Positions 1 through 6,874 of a DNA stretch of 9,067 nt are shown here, in pieces. A program made the position numbers and the translations under genes. The notes beneath the pieces were generated by a model. That model did no database searches, was not told the origin of the DNA, and saw only the letters and a program-made list of their open reading frames with translations. Origin of the DNA: CAYOSU01 sp964406735 (GTDB lineage Bacteria > Bacillota > Clostridia > Christensenellales > CAMQZB01). Position 1 is the first letter of the stretch, and each line of letters opens with the position of its first letter. Location of the stretch: positions 1-9,067 of the forward strand of contig CAYOSU010000026.1 in the NCBI GenBank assembly GCA_964406735.1, given 5' to 3'.

Positions 1-52
1 AAGCTGTTACAGCAGAAATGTGTTTTTTTTAGATAAAGCTGTTGAGCAGAAA
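1..52. repeat. short imperfect direct repeat at window edge
   Basis: The 17-18 nt unit AAGCTGTTacAGCAGAAA at 1-18 recurs as AAGCTGTTgAGCAGAAA at 36-52, a period of about 35 nt. The first copy holds a small palindrome (GCTG TTA CAGC, 3-13), and a T8 run lies between the copies at 23-30. It sits downstream of the leftward transporter gene and is cut by the window edge, so more copies may lie outside. No gene is visible in 1-96, and the reverse strand shows no convincing stem plus T-run to terminate the transporter transcript. Function unknown. Confidence 0.4.
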
Positions 53-96
53 GTTGATAGTATGGTTATCCGAGATACCGCTAATATCTGCGTGGT

Positions 97-1554
97 TTAT
101 TCTGCCTGTTTGCGGGCGTCGAGTTCTTTTAAGATCTCGTCGTATTTTTCTTCCGTTATCGTATATTTTTTCTTGACGACGACGTAAGTTAATGCAATGA
201 GGACTATGGGGACTGCGACCATGCAAATTCTAAGTATCAATCTTGCAGAGTCGGGGGTTGCGAGGATTATCTGTTCGGCGTTTGCCGTTACTTCCTCTGC
301 TACCATTTCGCCCTTATTGGAAAGCTCCTCTAACGCCGCAATCTTATCGGTGGAGACCTTGATGCCGGAGACTATGAGAACTGCAGTTACTATCGTGGTC
401 TGCAATGCGCCCGTTAATTTTGCTAAGAAAGACCTCAAGGAGAATACGATCGCCTCGTTTCTCGAGCCTGTTTTAAGCTCGTTATACTCGATAGTGTTCG
501 TCATCTGAACGAGGAGCGCCAAGTACATATAGTTCTGACCTGCGAATACGCAGATGCCTGAAATTATGATGAATACCAAGGACTTGGGAACTACGTAGCC
601 GAACATCATAAGGACGATATAGCCGACCATCGAAATAATTGCGCCAAGACCTATGAGCTTATGTCTGCCAAGCTTTTTGACCAAGGGTGCGAAGGTAAGC
701 TGTGATGCGAGCGTCGCAACGAGGTATACTACCGCAAAGACCATGTATACCGAGCCGCCCTGAGCGTAACCGAACTCGAAGTAGCAGAAGTTCATTCCGA
801 ACTGCAACAGTAAGCCCGATCCCAAGTAGTAGCAGCATACCGCAAGGGTTATCCAAAGAAGCTGGTCGTTGCCTTTTATTATCGCAAGCATCCTGCCCAA
901 AGACACCTTTTCTGCCTTTGAAAGCGGATCTCTCGGGCGTTCCTTGACGCCGACGAAGGTGAGTACCTGAGAGGCTACGAAGATGCCGACGACGACTATC
1001 GCCGAGATGCCGTATCTTCTTACCTTATCCGTTCCCGTATACATCGGAACGACTGCCGCTATCGCAAAAGCCGCTATCGAGATGAAGATGTTCATAAGCG
1101 TTGTGAGCGTATTTCTCTCGTCCGCGTCGTTTGAAAGCGCAGGGAGCATCGACCAATAGCTTACGTCGTTCATCGTGAACGTCATACCCCAGAAGAGGTA
1201 CAATACGCCGAAGAAGGCTACAAAGCCCCAGCCCGTAAAGGAGCGAACGAGGAACATCAACGCCGTGATAAGTCCGCTTGCGAGCGCACCTATCAATACC
1301 CAAGGACGGAACTTGCCGCTTTTCAGCTGGGCGTTCTCTATTATCGTACCCATCATCGGGTCGTTTATCGCATCCCATACCTTGCAAAGCGTCATTATTA
1401 CGCCTATTGCGGCAAACTGCGCATCGGTGAGCGTCATCGTATACTGGATATATACGAGCAGGAACATCGATACGAATTGATAGTGAACGTCTCTCAAGCC
1501 GCCGAGAGAGTAACACCACTTATTGCGATTGTAAAGCCTCTTTTCTTCGTTCAT
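97..1554 (-). CDS. GPH-family sugar:cation symporter (MFS, YihO/YihP/MelB-like)
   Basis: This 485-residue polytopic inner-membrane protein has about 12 predicted membrane segments, the usual size for the glycoside-pentoside-hexuronide:cation symporter family. Seen in the sequence: an N-terminal family motif at about 60-86 (W60-D61-A-I-N-D65-P-M-M-G, then GKFRPW), the N130-DVSYWSMLPAL stretch followed by D143-ADERN, and the late EYNELKTG motif at about 356-363. A hydrophilic loop of about 35 residues (about 400-435) lies between the last two membrane segments. The family imports glycosides and sugars with H+ or Na+. Its E. coli members YihO and YihP sit beside the sulfoquinovosidase YihQ, as this gene sits beside a YihQ-clade GH31. 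The start is supported by AAGAGG on the minus strand (1566-1561), 6 nt before the ATG. It is transcribed divergently from the catabolic operon. The substrate is inferred only from the neighbours; the family call itself is firm. Confidence 0.93.
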   Translation of the reverse strand: MNEEKRLYNRNKWCYSLGGLRDVHYQFVSMFLLVYIQYTMTLTDAQFAAIGVIMTLCKVWDAINDPMMGTIIENAQLKSGKFRPWVLIGALASGLITALMFLVRSFTGWGFVAFFGVLYLFWGMTFTMNDVSYWSMLPALSNDADERNTLTTLMNIFISIAAFAIAAVVPMYTGTDKVRRYGISAIVVVGIFVASQVLTFVGVKERPRDPLSKAEKVSLGRMLAIIKGNDQLLWITLAVCCYYLGSGLLLQFGMNFCYFEFGYAQGGSVYMVFAVVYLVATLASQLTFAPLVKKLGRHKLIGLGAIISMVGYIVLMMFGYVVPKSLVFIIISGICVFAGQNYMYLALLVQMTNTIEYNELKTGSRNEAIVFSLRSFLAKLTGALQTTIVTAVLIVSGIKVSTDKIAALEELSNKGEMVAEEVTANAEQIILATPDSARLILRICMVAVPIVLIALTYVVVKKKYTITEEKYDEILKELDARKQAE

Positions 1555-1642
1555 TTCTGACCTCTTGAATTTTTTATTTACTCCGCCCTATCCCCCGTTT
1601 TCCCTCATTTTTTAAGGCAAAACGCTGTACGATAAGTTGGAC

Positions 1643-1671
1643 ACTCACTCTTTTTTATATAAAAAGTGAGT
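1643..1671. promoter_or_regulatory. 29-bp palindrome, candidate ROK repressor operator
   Basis: Perfect 7-bp arms ACTCACT (1643-1649) and AGTGAGT (1665-1671) flank a 15-nt AT-rich core (C, T-run, ATAT, A-run) that is itself partly self-complementary. It lies just downstream of the candidate leftward promoter, about where the transporter transcript would start, which is a classic repressor position. The overall size and arm-spacer-arm form resemble the XylR-type ROK operators of Bacillota, and a ROK regulator is encoded at 7491-8618. The right arm is followed by T6, so a rightward terminator is an alternative reading, but no rightward gene ends upstream of it. The operator role is inferred. 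Confidence 0.5.
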
Positions 1672-1684
1672 TTTTTATACTACA

Positions 1685-1713
1685 AGAATAATACTTTTAA
1701 CTTCGTTTGTCAA
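1685..1713 (-). promoter_or_regulatory. candidate promoter for the leftward transporter
   Basis: On the minus strand a perfect TTGACA -35 (1713-1708) is followed after a 17-nt spacer by TATTCT (1690-1685), which matches TATAAT at 4 of 6 positions. Transcription would begin near 1678, giving a leader of about 125 nt that starts with the 1643-1671 palindrome. The perfect -35 and ideal spacing support it; the weak -10 lowers confidence. Confidence 0.5.
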
Positions 1714-1784
1714 TAGCGTTGTGGGAGCGTTGAAAAATTCACTCCGAAAAAATTGTTAAATCATTTATTTATTTGCGGTATATA

Positions 1785-1813
1785 TTGACTTAATAGATAC
1801 GTGATGATATAAT
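1785..1813 (+). promoter_or_regulatory. sigma-A promoter of the catabolic operon (extended -10)
   Basis: TTGACT (1785-1790) and TATAAT (1808-1813) are separated by exactly 17 nt, and TGA directly before the -10 gives an extended -10 (TGN). The expected start is near 1820, about 33 nt before the GH31 start codon. The region from 1811 to 1835 is a partial palindrome (AATTA at 1811-1815, TAATT at 1831-1835, interior only partly matched) that overlaps the start site and could hold a regulator site, though AT-rich sequence makes that weak. Such a strong core promoter implies control by repression. Confidence 0.8.
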
Positions 1814-1852
1814 TAGTTTAATCCATTTAATAATTAAAAGAGAGGAACGGAC

Positions 1853-3856
1853 ATGATAAGTTTTTCTGACGTAAACGCCAAAAAGGCGGTCGTTTTTAAC
1901 GGCAAAGAGGTATTCGTTGAGACGAAAAAGACCCCTATGCTCTTATTGGGACGCCCTGCCGTCGATATTTCTAACTGCCCTGACTTTAAGTTCTCAAATA
2001 AAACTCGCCTCTTCCCCTCGAGGATAACAAGCGTCGAGCAAAAGGGCGATACGCTTTTGCTTGAATTTTCTGCAAACGAGCTTACAGCCAAAGCGGAATT
2101 TTCCGAAAACGAGGACGGGGAGCTTAAAGTATCGCTTTCGTCAAGCGAGGACTTGGCGATAAGGCTCAATATGCCGTCAAGTAGGTCTGAGCATATATTC
2201 GGAACGGGAGAGTCTTTTAAGGCGGCAGACCTCAAAGGAGAACGCTTCAGAGTGTTCGTTGAGGAGCATATCAGCGTTATGCCTATCGCTAAGAAGATAA
2301 TTCGTCTTAAACTCCACTTAAACACCGACAAGCCGCACGCTTATTCAAAATATAAAAACTATTACGTTCAGCCGACCTTTATTGCAAGCGACCCGAAAAG
2401 CAATAAAAATATGACCCTTATCGCAAGCTCCGAGCGTATCGCTTTCTTCGATTTCAAAAAGCCAGACATCACCTCGCTCGACTTTTTTGAGCTTCCGCTC
2501 GATATAACCGTTAAATTCCACGACAGCGTGCTCGACTGCGAGCGTTATTTCGCAAGAAAGCTCGGTATGCTTCCTAAGCTTTCGGAGGATATTTACGACG
2601 GCATGATACTCGGCATTCAAAGCGGTACTAAAGTCTGCGACGACAAGGTGCAAAAGCTCATTTCTAAGGGTGCAAAGATAAACGGTATCTGGGCGCAGGA
2701 CTGGTGCGGAGAGATAGTTACCGACTTCGGTAAGCAGGTGTTCTGGAATTATAAGCACGACCCTACGCTTTATCCCGAGCTTTCGGAGTATATAAAAAAA
2801 TGGCGTGAGCAGGGTATCGGCTTCTACGGCTACATCAACCCCTATCTCAACGAAAACGGAGACCTTTTCAAAGAAGCGGAGAAAAACGGCTGGCTGGTTA
2901 AAAAGCCCGACGGCACTACCTATCTTCTCTCTATGTCTACCTTTAAGTTCGGAACGGTCGACCTCACCAACCCCGAGGCGTATTCCTGGTACAAGGAAAA
3001 CATCAAGCAGAATATGATCGGTTTCGGGCTTGCAGGCTGGATGGCGGACTTTGGTGAATATCTCCCGACCGACGGCGTTTTGTACGGCGGAAGCGGCTAC
3101 GACGTTCATAACATCTACCCCGTTCTGTGGGCTAAGTGCAACAGAGAGGCTCTCGAGGAGACTAACTCTTTAGGAAAGGTAACGTTCTTTATGCGTTCGG
3201 GATACTTGGGAGCTGCGAAATACAACACCCTTATGTGGAACGGCGACCAGCACGTTGACTTTACAAGAGATTACGGGCTTGGAAGTGCAATTATAGCTGC
3301 TATATCGCTCGGATATTCGGGTATGGGAACGTCGCACTCCGACGTTGGCGGTTATACCACCATCGCACCCCTTTCAAGAACGGAAGAGCTTTATTTGAGG
3401 TGGCTTGAAATGAACGCCTTTATGCCCTTCCTGCGCTCCCACGAGGGCAACCGTCCTTGGGACAGCTTCCAGTTCGATCAGTCGGAAAAGGCTATGGACG
3501 GAACGGCAAGGTTCTCTTCTATCTACGCAAGGCTTAAACCCTATTTCATCGACGAGGAGAGCTATTATCACGAGACGGCTACACCTATCATCCGCTCGGT
3601 ATACTCCGATTTCGAGGAGGAAGAGTACGCTAAGATCGAGGACGAGTTCTTCTCAGGCCGTGAGCTTTTAGTCTGCCCCATAATCAAGGAAGGTGCGGTG
3701 AAGCGTTCCGTTACACTCCCTTGCGATATGGTACACCTATTCACCAAAAAGCTTTATAAGAAGGGTACGCACGAGATCGACGTTCCGATGGGTCAGCCTG
3801 CGGTGTTCTTTATGCCAAACGGCGCACACAAGGAGCTTTTTGAAAGCATCAAATAA
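1853..3856 (+). CDS. GH31 alpha-glycosidase, YihQ/sulfoquinovosidase clade with altered sulfonate pocket
   Basis: This 667-residue protein has no evident signal peptide, so it is probably cytoplasmic and acts on imported substrate. It is a retaining GH31 glycosidase: an N-terminal beta-sandwich (about 1-240), a (beta/alpha)8 catalytic domain (about 245-580) and a C-terminal beta domain. The block GWMADFGEYLPTD (395-407) is the YihQ-clade signature, with D399 the nucleophile (E. coli YihQ D405); NGDQHVD contains acid/base D465 (YihQ D472). Aligning from memory to YihQ, Q256, Q282, W298 and Y501 match Q262, Q288, W304 and Y508 of the substrate pocket, but Q295 (in GKQVFWNY) replaces Arg301, the direct sulfonate ligand. 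The likely role is hydrolysis of alpha-sulfoquinovosides or of a related alpha-6-deoxy- or 6-substituted hexoside. The start is supported by AGAGG at 1841-1845. First gene of the operon. Family and clade are firm; the exact substrate is not. Confidence 0.9.
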   Translation: MISFSDVNAKKAVVFNGKEVFVETKKTPMLLLGRPAVDISNCPDFKFSNKTRLFPSRITSVEQKGDTLLLEFSANELTAKAEFSENEDGELKVSLSSSEDLAIRLNMPSSRSEHIFGTGESFKAADLKGERFRVFVEEHISVMPIAKKIIRLKLHLNTDKPHAYSKYKNYYVQPTFIASDPKSNKNMTLIASSERIAFFDFKKPDITSLDFFELPLDITVKFHDSVLDCERYFARKLGMLPKLSEDIYDGMILGIQSGTKVCDDKVQKLISKGAKINGIWAQDWCGEIVTDFGKQVFWNYKHDPTLYPELSEYIKKWREQGIGFYGYINPYLNENGDLFKEAEKNGWLVKKPDGTTYLLSMSTFKFGTVDLTNPEAYSWYKENIKQNMIGFGLAGWMADFGEYLPTDGVLYGGSGYDVHNIYPVLWAKCNREALEETNSLGKVTFFMRSGYLGAAKYNTLMWNGDQHVDFTRDYGLGSAIIAAISLGYSGMGTSHSDVGGYTTIAPLSRTEELYLRWLEMNAFMPFLRSHEGNRPWDSFQFDQSEKAMDGTARFSSIYARLKPYFIDEESYYHETATPIIRSVYSDFEEEEYAKIEDEFFSGRELLVCPIIKEGAVKRSVTLPCDMVHLFTKKLYKKGTHEIDVPMGQPAVFFMPNGAHKELFESIK

Positions 3857-3955
3857 AATCTTATACAGACAGAAAACGCTGTTTTTCGACAAATTTCGAC
3901 ATAAAATATGCGTTTTTGAAATATTTTTACAACAATTTTAAGGAGATATATCACA
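3857..3955 (+). other. 99-bp gap inside operon with weak AT-rich stem and strong RBS
   Basis: This is the only sizeable gap in the operon. It holds a weak all-AT stem (AAAATAT 3903-3909 with ATATTTT 3921-3927, 11-nt loop, one more T after) and a tandem TTCGAC at 3885-3890 and 3895-3900. A strong AAGGAG at 3940-3945 sits 10 nt before the next ATG. No convincing promoter is seen. The stem could attenuate or stabilise an mRNA end between GH31 and the downstream enzymes, but that is only a possibility. Confidence 0.35.
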
Positions 3956-4441
3956 ATGAAACTTGCTATCGGCTCTGACAAGAGCGGTTATCAGTTGAAA
4001 ACGGCAATCACGTCATATTTAACGGAAAAGGGCATCGAATTCGTCGATCTCGGCATCACGCTCGATGCTCCCAAGCCTTACGTCGAGACGGCTAAACGCT
4101 TCGGCGAGGGCTTCAAGAAGGGCGAATTCGACAGAGGTATTCTTATCTGCGGAACGGGTATGGGTATGGCTATTACCGCAAACAAATTCGAGGGCATTTA
4201 CGCCGCTTGCTGTGAAAGCGTTTATGCCGCTAAAATGGCAAGGGCGATAAACAACGCAAACGTACTCACTATGGGCGGCTGGATAATCGGGCCTGAAATG
4301 GGAGTTGCTATGGCAAAAGCATTCCTCGAGACCGAGTGGTTGCAGGACTTGGAGCCTTGGCGCAAGGAATTCCTCACAAACTCCTCTAAGACCTTCTTCG
4401 AGGTCGAAAAAGACTCATTCGACGGGAAATTCGACGCATGA
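3956..4441 (+). CDS. LacB/RpiB-family aldose-ketose isomerase
   Basis: A 161-residue cytosolic isomerase of the RpiB/LacA/LacB superfamily. Seen: N-terminal GSDKSGYQLK (6-15, the usual D-H-x-G region), the catalytic-loop CGTGMGMAITANKF (65-78) with Cys65 equal to the catalytic Cys66 of E. coli RpiB, and NNANVLTMGG (99-108). Compared from memory with RpiB, His10 is Lys9, ring-opening His99 is Ile98, and the phosphate-site Arg110 is Trp109. The C-terminal tail (KTFFEVEKDSFDGKF) resembles LacB more than RpiB, and LacB also lacks the His99 equivalent. LacB works with LacA, but no LacA is present here. The altered anion site argues against ordinary ribose-5-phosphate isomerisation. In sulfo-TK sulfoglycolysis a family member (SqwI) isomerises 4-deoxy-4-sulfoerythrose, a role that would fit here but is inferred. 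The gene overlaps the next one by 4 nt (ATGA). Confidence 0.85.
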   Translation: MKLAIGSDKSGYQLKTAITSYLTEKGIEFVDLGITLDAPKPYVETAKRFGEGFKKGEFDRGILICGTGMGMAITANKFEGIYAACCESVYAAKMARAINNANVLTMGGWIIGPEMGVAMAKAFLETEWLQDLEPWRKEFLTNSSKTFFEVEKDSFDGKFDA

Positions 4442-5544
4442 CGGATTTTTGTTACAGTCAGCCCGTCAAGATAATATACGGGAAAAACAAACTCGAAAAA
4501 TCATTAAAAGAAGAGCTTTCCTCTCTTTCGGCGAAAAGACCGTTCCTAGTCGTCGATCCGTACTTTTTCGGTATCGGGCTTCAAAATACGCTGGAAAGCT
4601 TGGGGCTTGTCGGAGTTTTTCACTCTATCTCCCCTAACCCGAAGCTTACGGAGGTAGAAGAAGCGGCAAGGGAGATGAAAAATTCAAGCGCAGACTGCGT
4701 TATCGCTATCGGCGGAGGCTCGACGATGGACCTTGCAAAGGCGGCGGCTTGCCTTGTTACCGAAGACAGCCTTGACATGACGGAGTATTTTTGCGGCAAG
4801 AAAACGTTTTCTGAAAAGCTTCCTACCATATTATGCCCGACAACGAGCGGAACGGGGTCGGAGGTTACAAAAGTCGCAGTGCTTTCAAGCGACGACAAGA
4901 AAGCTCCCTTGGGAACGGACTTATTCTTCGCAAACGCCGCCGTTATTGACCCGACGCTTACCTACTCTATGCCTCAAAAGTCCGTAGTTATCTGCGCACT
5001 CGACGCACTTTGCCACGCACTCGAGGGGTTCTATTCAAAATATCATCAGCCTATATGCGACGCAGTTGCGATATACGCCGTTAAGACTATTTTGAAAAAT
5101 ATCGACATGGCGGCTGAGGGCGACAAAGACGCACTCGACGAGCTTGCGCTTGCCTCTAACATGGCAGGGCTTGCGTTCGCCATCCCGAAGACTGCCGCAC
5201 CGCACGGGATATCTTATATCCTGACGACGGCGTTCAACATGCCGCACGGAGAGGCGTGTGCCTTTACCGCAGACAAGATGCTACTTGTCAACAAGGACGT
5301 TGAGGACGGAAGAATTTACCGTTTTGCCGCCGATTGCGGATTTGAAAGCGTTGAGGCGTTAGCTGCCAAAATTCTTGAAATTAAGCTAAGATACGGGCTT
5401 AAATGCACTCTCAAAGATGCAGGAATAACACGGGACGACATTCCGCTTATCGCTAAGGCGTCTTTGAACGCCAACACAGCAAACAACCCCGTCGAAATGA
5501 CGGAGAAAAGGCTCACGGAGCTATTTTTATCACTTGACGAATAA
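4438..5544 (+). CDS. iron-dependent (group III) alcohol dehydrogenase / aldehyde reductase
   Basis: A 368-residue Fe-ADH, normal length for the family. Seen: the Rossmann nucleotide loop GGGSTMD (92-98), family signature PTTSGTGSE (134-142), and metal ligands D189 and H193 (LDALCHALE) plus H256 and H270 (PHGISY and MPHGEA), all four intact. The family reduces short aldehydes with NAD(P)H or runs the reverse reaction; relatives include FucO (lactaldehyde reductase) and the SarD-type sulfoacetaldehyde reductases that make isethionate. In this operon it most likely reduces the short aldehyde left after sugar cleavage, regenerating NAD+ in a fermentative cell. Whether that aldehyde is lactaldehyde, sulfoacetaldehyde, sulfolactaldehyde or another cannot be read from sequence. 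Translation is probably coupled to the isomerase gene through the 4-nt ATGA overlap, as only a weak purine-rich site lies upstream. Confidence 0.92.
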   Translation: MTDFCYSQPVKIIYGKNKLEKSLKEELSSLSAKRPFLVVDPYFFGIGLQNTLESLGLVGVFHSISPNPKLTEVEEAAREMKNSSADCVIAIGGGSTMDLAKAAACLVTEDSLDMTEYFCGKKTFSEKLPTILCPTTSGTGSEVTKVAVLSSDDKKAPLGTDLFFANAAVIDPTLTYSMPQKSVVICALDALCHALEGFYSKYHQPICDAVAIYAVKTILKNIDMAAEGDKDALDELALASNMAGLAFAIPKTAAPHGISYILTTAFNMPHGEACAFTADKMLLVNKDVEDGRIYRFAADCGFESVEALAAKILEIKLRYGLKCTLKDAGITRDDIPLIAKASLNANTANNPVEMTEKRLTELFLSLDE

Positions 5545-5556
5545 GGAGAACATCAT

Positions 5557-6873
5557 ATGAAACAACACATCAAGCTCGGCGTTATCGCCCTCGCAAGAAA
5601 GACTTTCGACTGGAACGAAGCGCAGAAGATCTATACTAAAACGCTCGATGACCTAAGACGCATTGAGAATTGCGAGATAATCGCAGAGGAAAAGCTCGTT
5701 ATCGAGGTGGAAGACGCAGAAAGAGCGGCAAAGGCTATTTCCGCTCAGCACGTAGACGGACTCGTTATTATATCGGCTACGTTCCACTTGGGCCATCTTG
5801 CGTTGACGGCACAAAAGTATTTTGTCGGCACTCCCCTGCTTCTCTGGGCGTTCGACGAGCTTCCCTACGACGGCGGAAAGATACGTCTTAACTCCGTTTG
5901 CGGTCTTAACCTCAACGCTTCTAACCTTTATAAGGCGGGCGTGGACGGTTATTGCGCACACGTCGGAAGCGAGATACCTACTGACTTTATTGACGCAGTA
6001 CGCATGACGGCGGCACTTAAAAATACTAAGGTTGCGATGATAGGCTATCACGCACACGGCTTTTTCAACCTCGGCGTCGAGGCACTCTCGCCGTACAGGA
6101 ATTTCGGCATACTCGTAGACCATTACGAGCTTTCGGACTTCTTCGGTCGCAAGGTCGCAGAAGAAAAGATCGCCGCTCGCAAGGAGATGATCTTGAAAAC
6201 GTTCAATACCTCCGGAATCACCGAAAAGCAGGTCGATCTTCTCGCTAACCTCACCGAAAGTGCAAAGGACTTCCTCGACTCGAACGGACTTTCTTGCGCT
6301 GCAGTCAGGTGCTGGCCCGAGCATGCCGCAAACTACGGCATTTCGCCCTGCGCCGCTATGTCTATCCTTGCAGACGAGGGCTATATCTTAGCGTGCGAGG
6401 GAGACTTGGAGGGCGCACTCTCCATGCTCTGCTTCAAGGCAATCGGAACGGATACCCCTTTCCTTGCAGACCTTTCGCAGGTAGACCTCAAAGAGGATTT
6501 TGCTCTTATGTGGCACGACGGCGTTGCAGCTCCCTCGCTTTGCGACGGCAACTGCGCAGCTTGCCTTGACACCTATTTTGCAGGCGGAAAGGGCGTTACG
6601 GCGGACTTTACGCTTAAACCCGGCCGCATTACTATCGCTCGTATCGACACCGCTCGTGGCAAGACGAGGCTCTTGACCTCTCTCGGAACTGCGGAGAGCG
6701 TCAAAAAGGAGATCAAGGGAACGTACTCCAAGGTACGCTTTGACGAGGGCACGAACGCTCTTCTTGAAAAGGTCATCTATACGGGCGTTGCTCATCACGT
6801 GGCTTACGCTTACGGCGACCACGCTAAGGCGTTCGACACCTTTGCGAGAATAAACGGATTGGAGGTATTGTAA
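5557..6873 (+). CDS. L-fucose/L-arabinose isomerase superfamily protein (candidate aldose-ketose isomerase)
   Basis: A 438-residue cytosolic protein with the FucI/AraA-like fold: an N-terminal Rossmann-like part (LGVIALAR at 7-14, VDGLVIISATFHLGH at 66-80, TPLLLWAFDELP at 92-103) and a C-terminal catalytic-type domain. Candidate metal and active-site residues are E255 (RCWPEH), E281/D283 (ACEGDLEGAL), H320 (LMWHDG) and H413/H414 near the end (VAHHVAYAYGDH). Members of this group interconvert aldoses and ketoses with a divalent metal. To my recollection the sulfoquinovose isomerase of the sulfo-TAL and sulfo-TK pathways belongs to this broad family, unlike the AGE-fold YihS of E. coli. Sulfoquinovose to sulfofructose is therefore a plausible reaction, but another hexose or 6-deoxyhexose is equally compatible with the fold. 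AAGGAG (5543-5548), overlapping the upstream stop codon, fixes the start. Confidence 0.85.
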   Translation: MKQHIKLGVIALARKTFDWNEAQKIYTKTLDDLRRIENCEIIAEEKLVIEVEDAERAAKAISAQHVDGLVIISATFHLGHLALTAQKYFVGTPLLLWAFDELPYDGGKIRLNSVCGLNLNASNLYKAGVDGYCAHVGSEIPTDFIDAVRMTAALKNTKVAMIGYHAHGFFNLGVEALSPYRNFGILVDHYELSDFFGRKVAEEKIAARKEMILKTFNTSGITEKQVDLLANLTESAKDFLDSNGLSCAAVRCWPEHAANYGISPCAAMSILADEGYILACEGDLEGALSMLCFKAIGTDTPFLADLSQVDLKEDFALMWHDGVAAPSLCDGNCAACLDTYFAGGKGVTADFTLKPGRITIARIDTARGKTRLLTSLGTAESVKKEIKGTYSKVRFDEGTNALLEKVIYTGVAHHVAYAYGDHAKAFDTFARINGLEVL

Positions 6874-6874
6874 T

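Noticed and set aside
1025..1519. 164-codon frame on the minus strand inside the transporter
   Set aside because: It is an alternative frame of the transporter gene, rich in Arg and Asp, with no membrane segments or motifs; the main frame has the GPH signatures.
1643..1676. palindrome plus T6 read as a rightward rho-independent terminator
   Set aside because: No rightward gene ends upstream, the core is AT-only, and the position at the leftward promoter suits an operator better. It is kept as an alternative reading only.
2345..3109. 254-codon open frame on the minus strand opposite the GH31 gene
   Set aside because: It is a shadow of the GH31 coding strand: no recognisable family, no ribosome site, and complete overlap with a gene that has clear catalytic motifs.
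1853..3856. straight call as sulfoquinovosidase YihQ with a gene symbol
   Set aside because: The clade is right, but the Arg301 equivalent is Gln295, so the specificity cannot be assumed.
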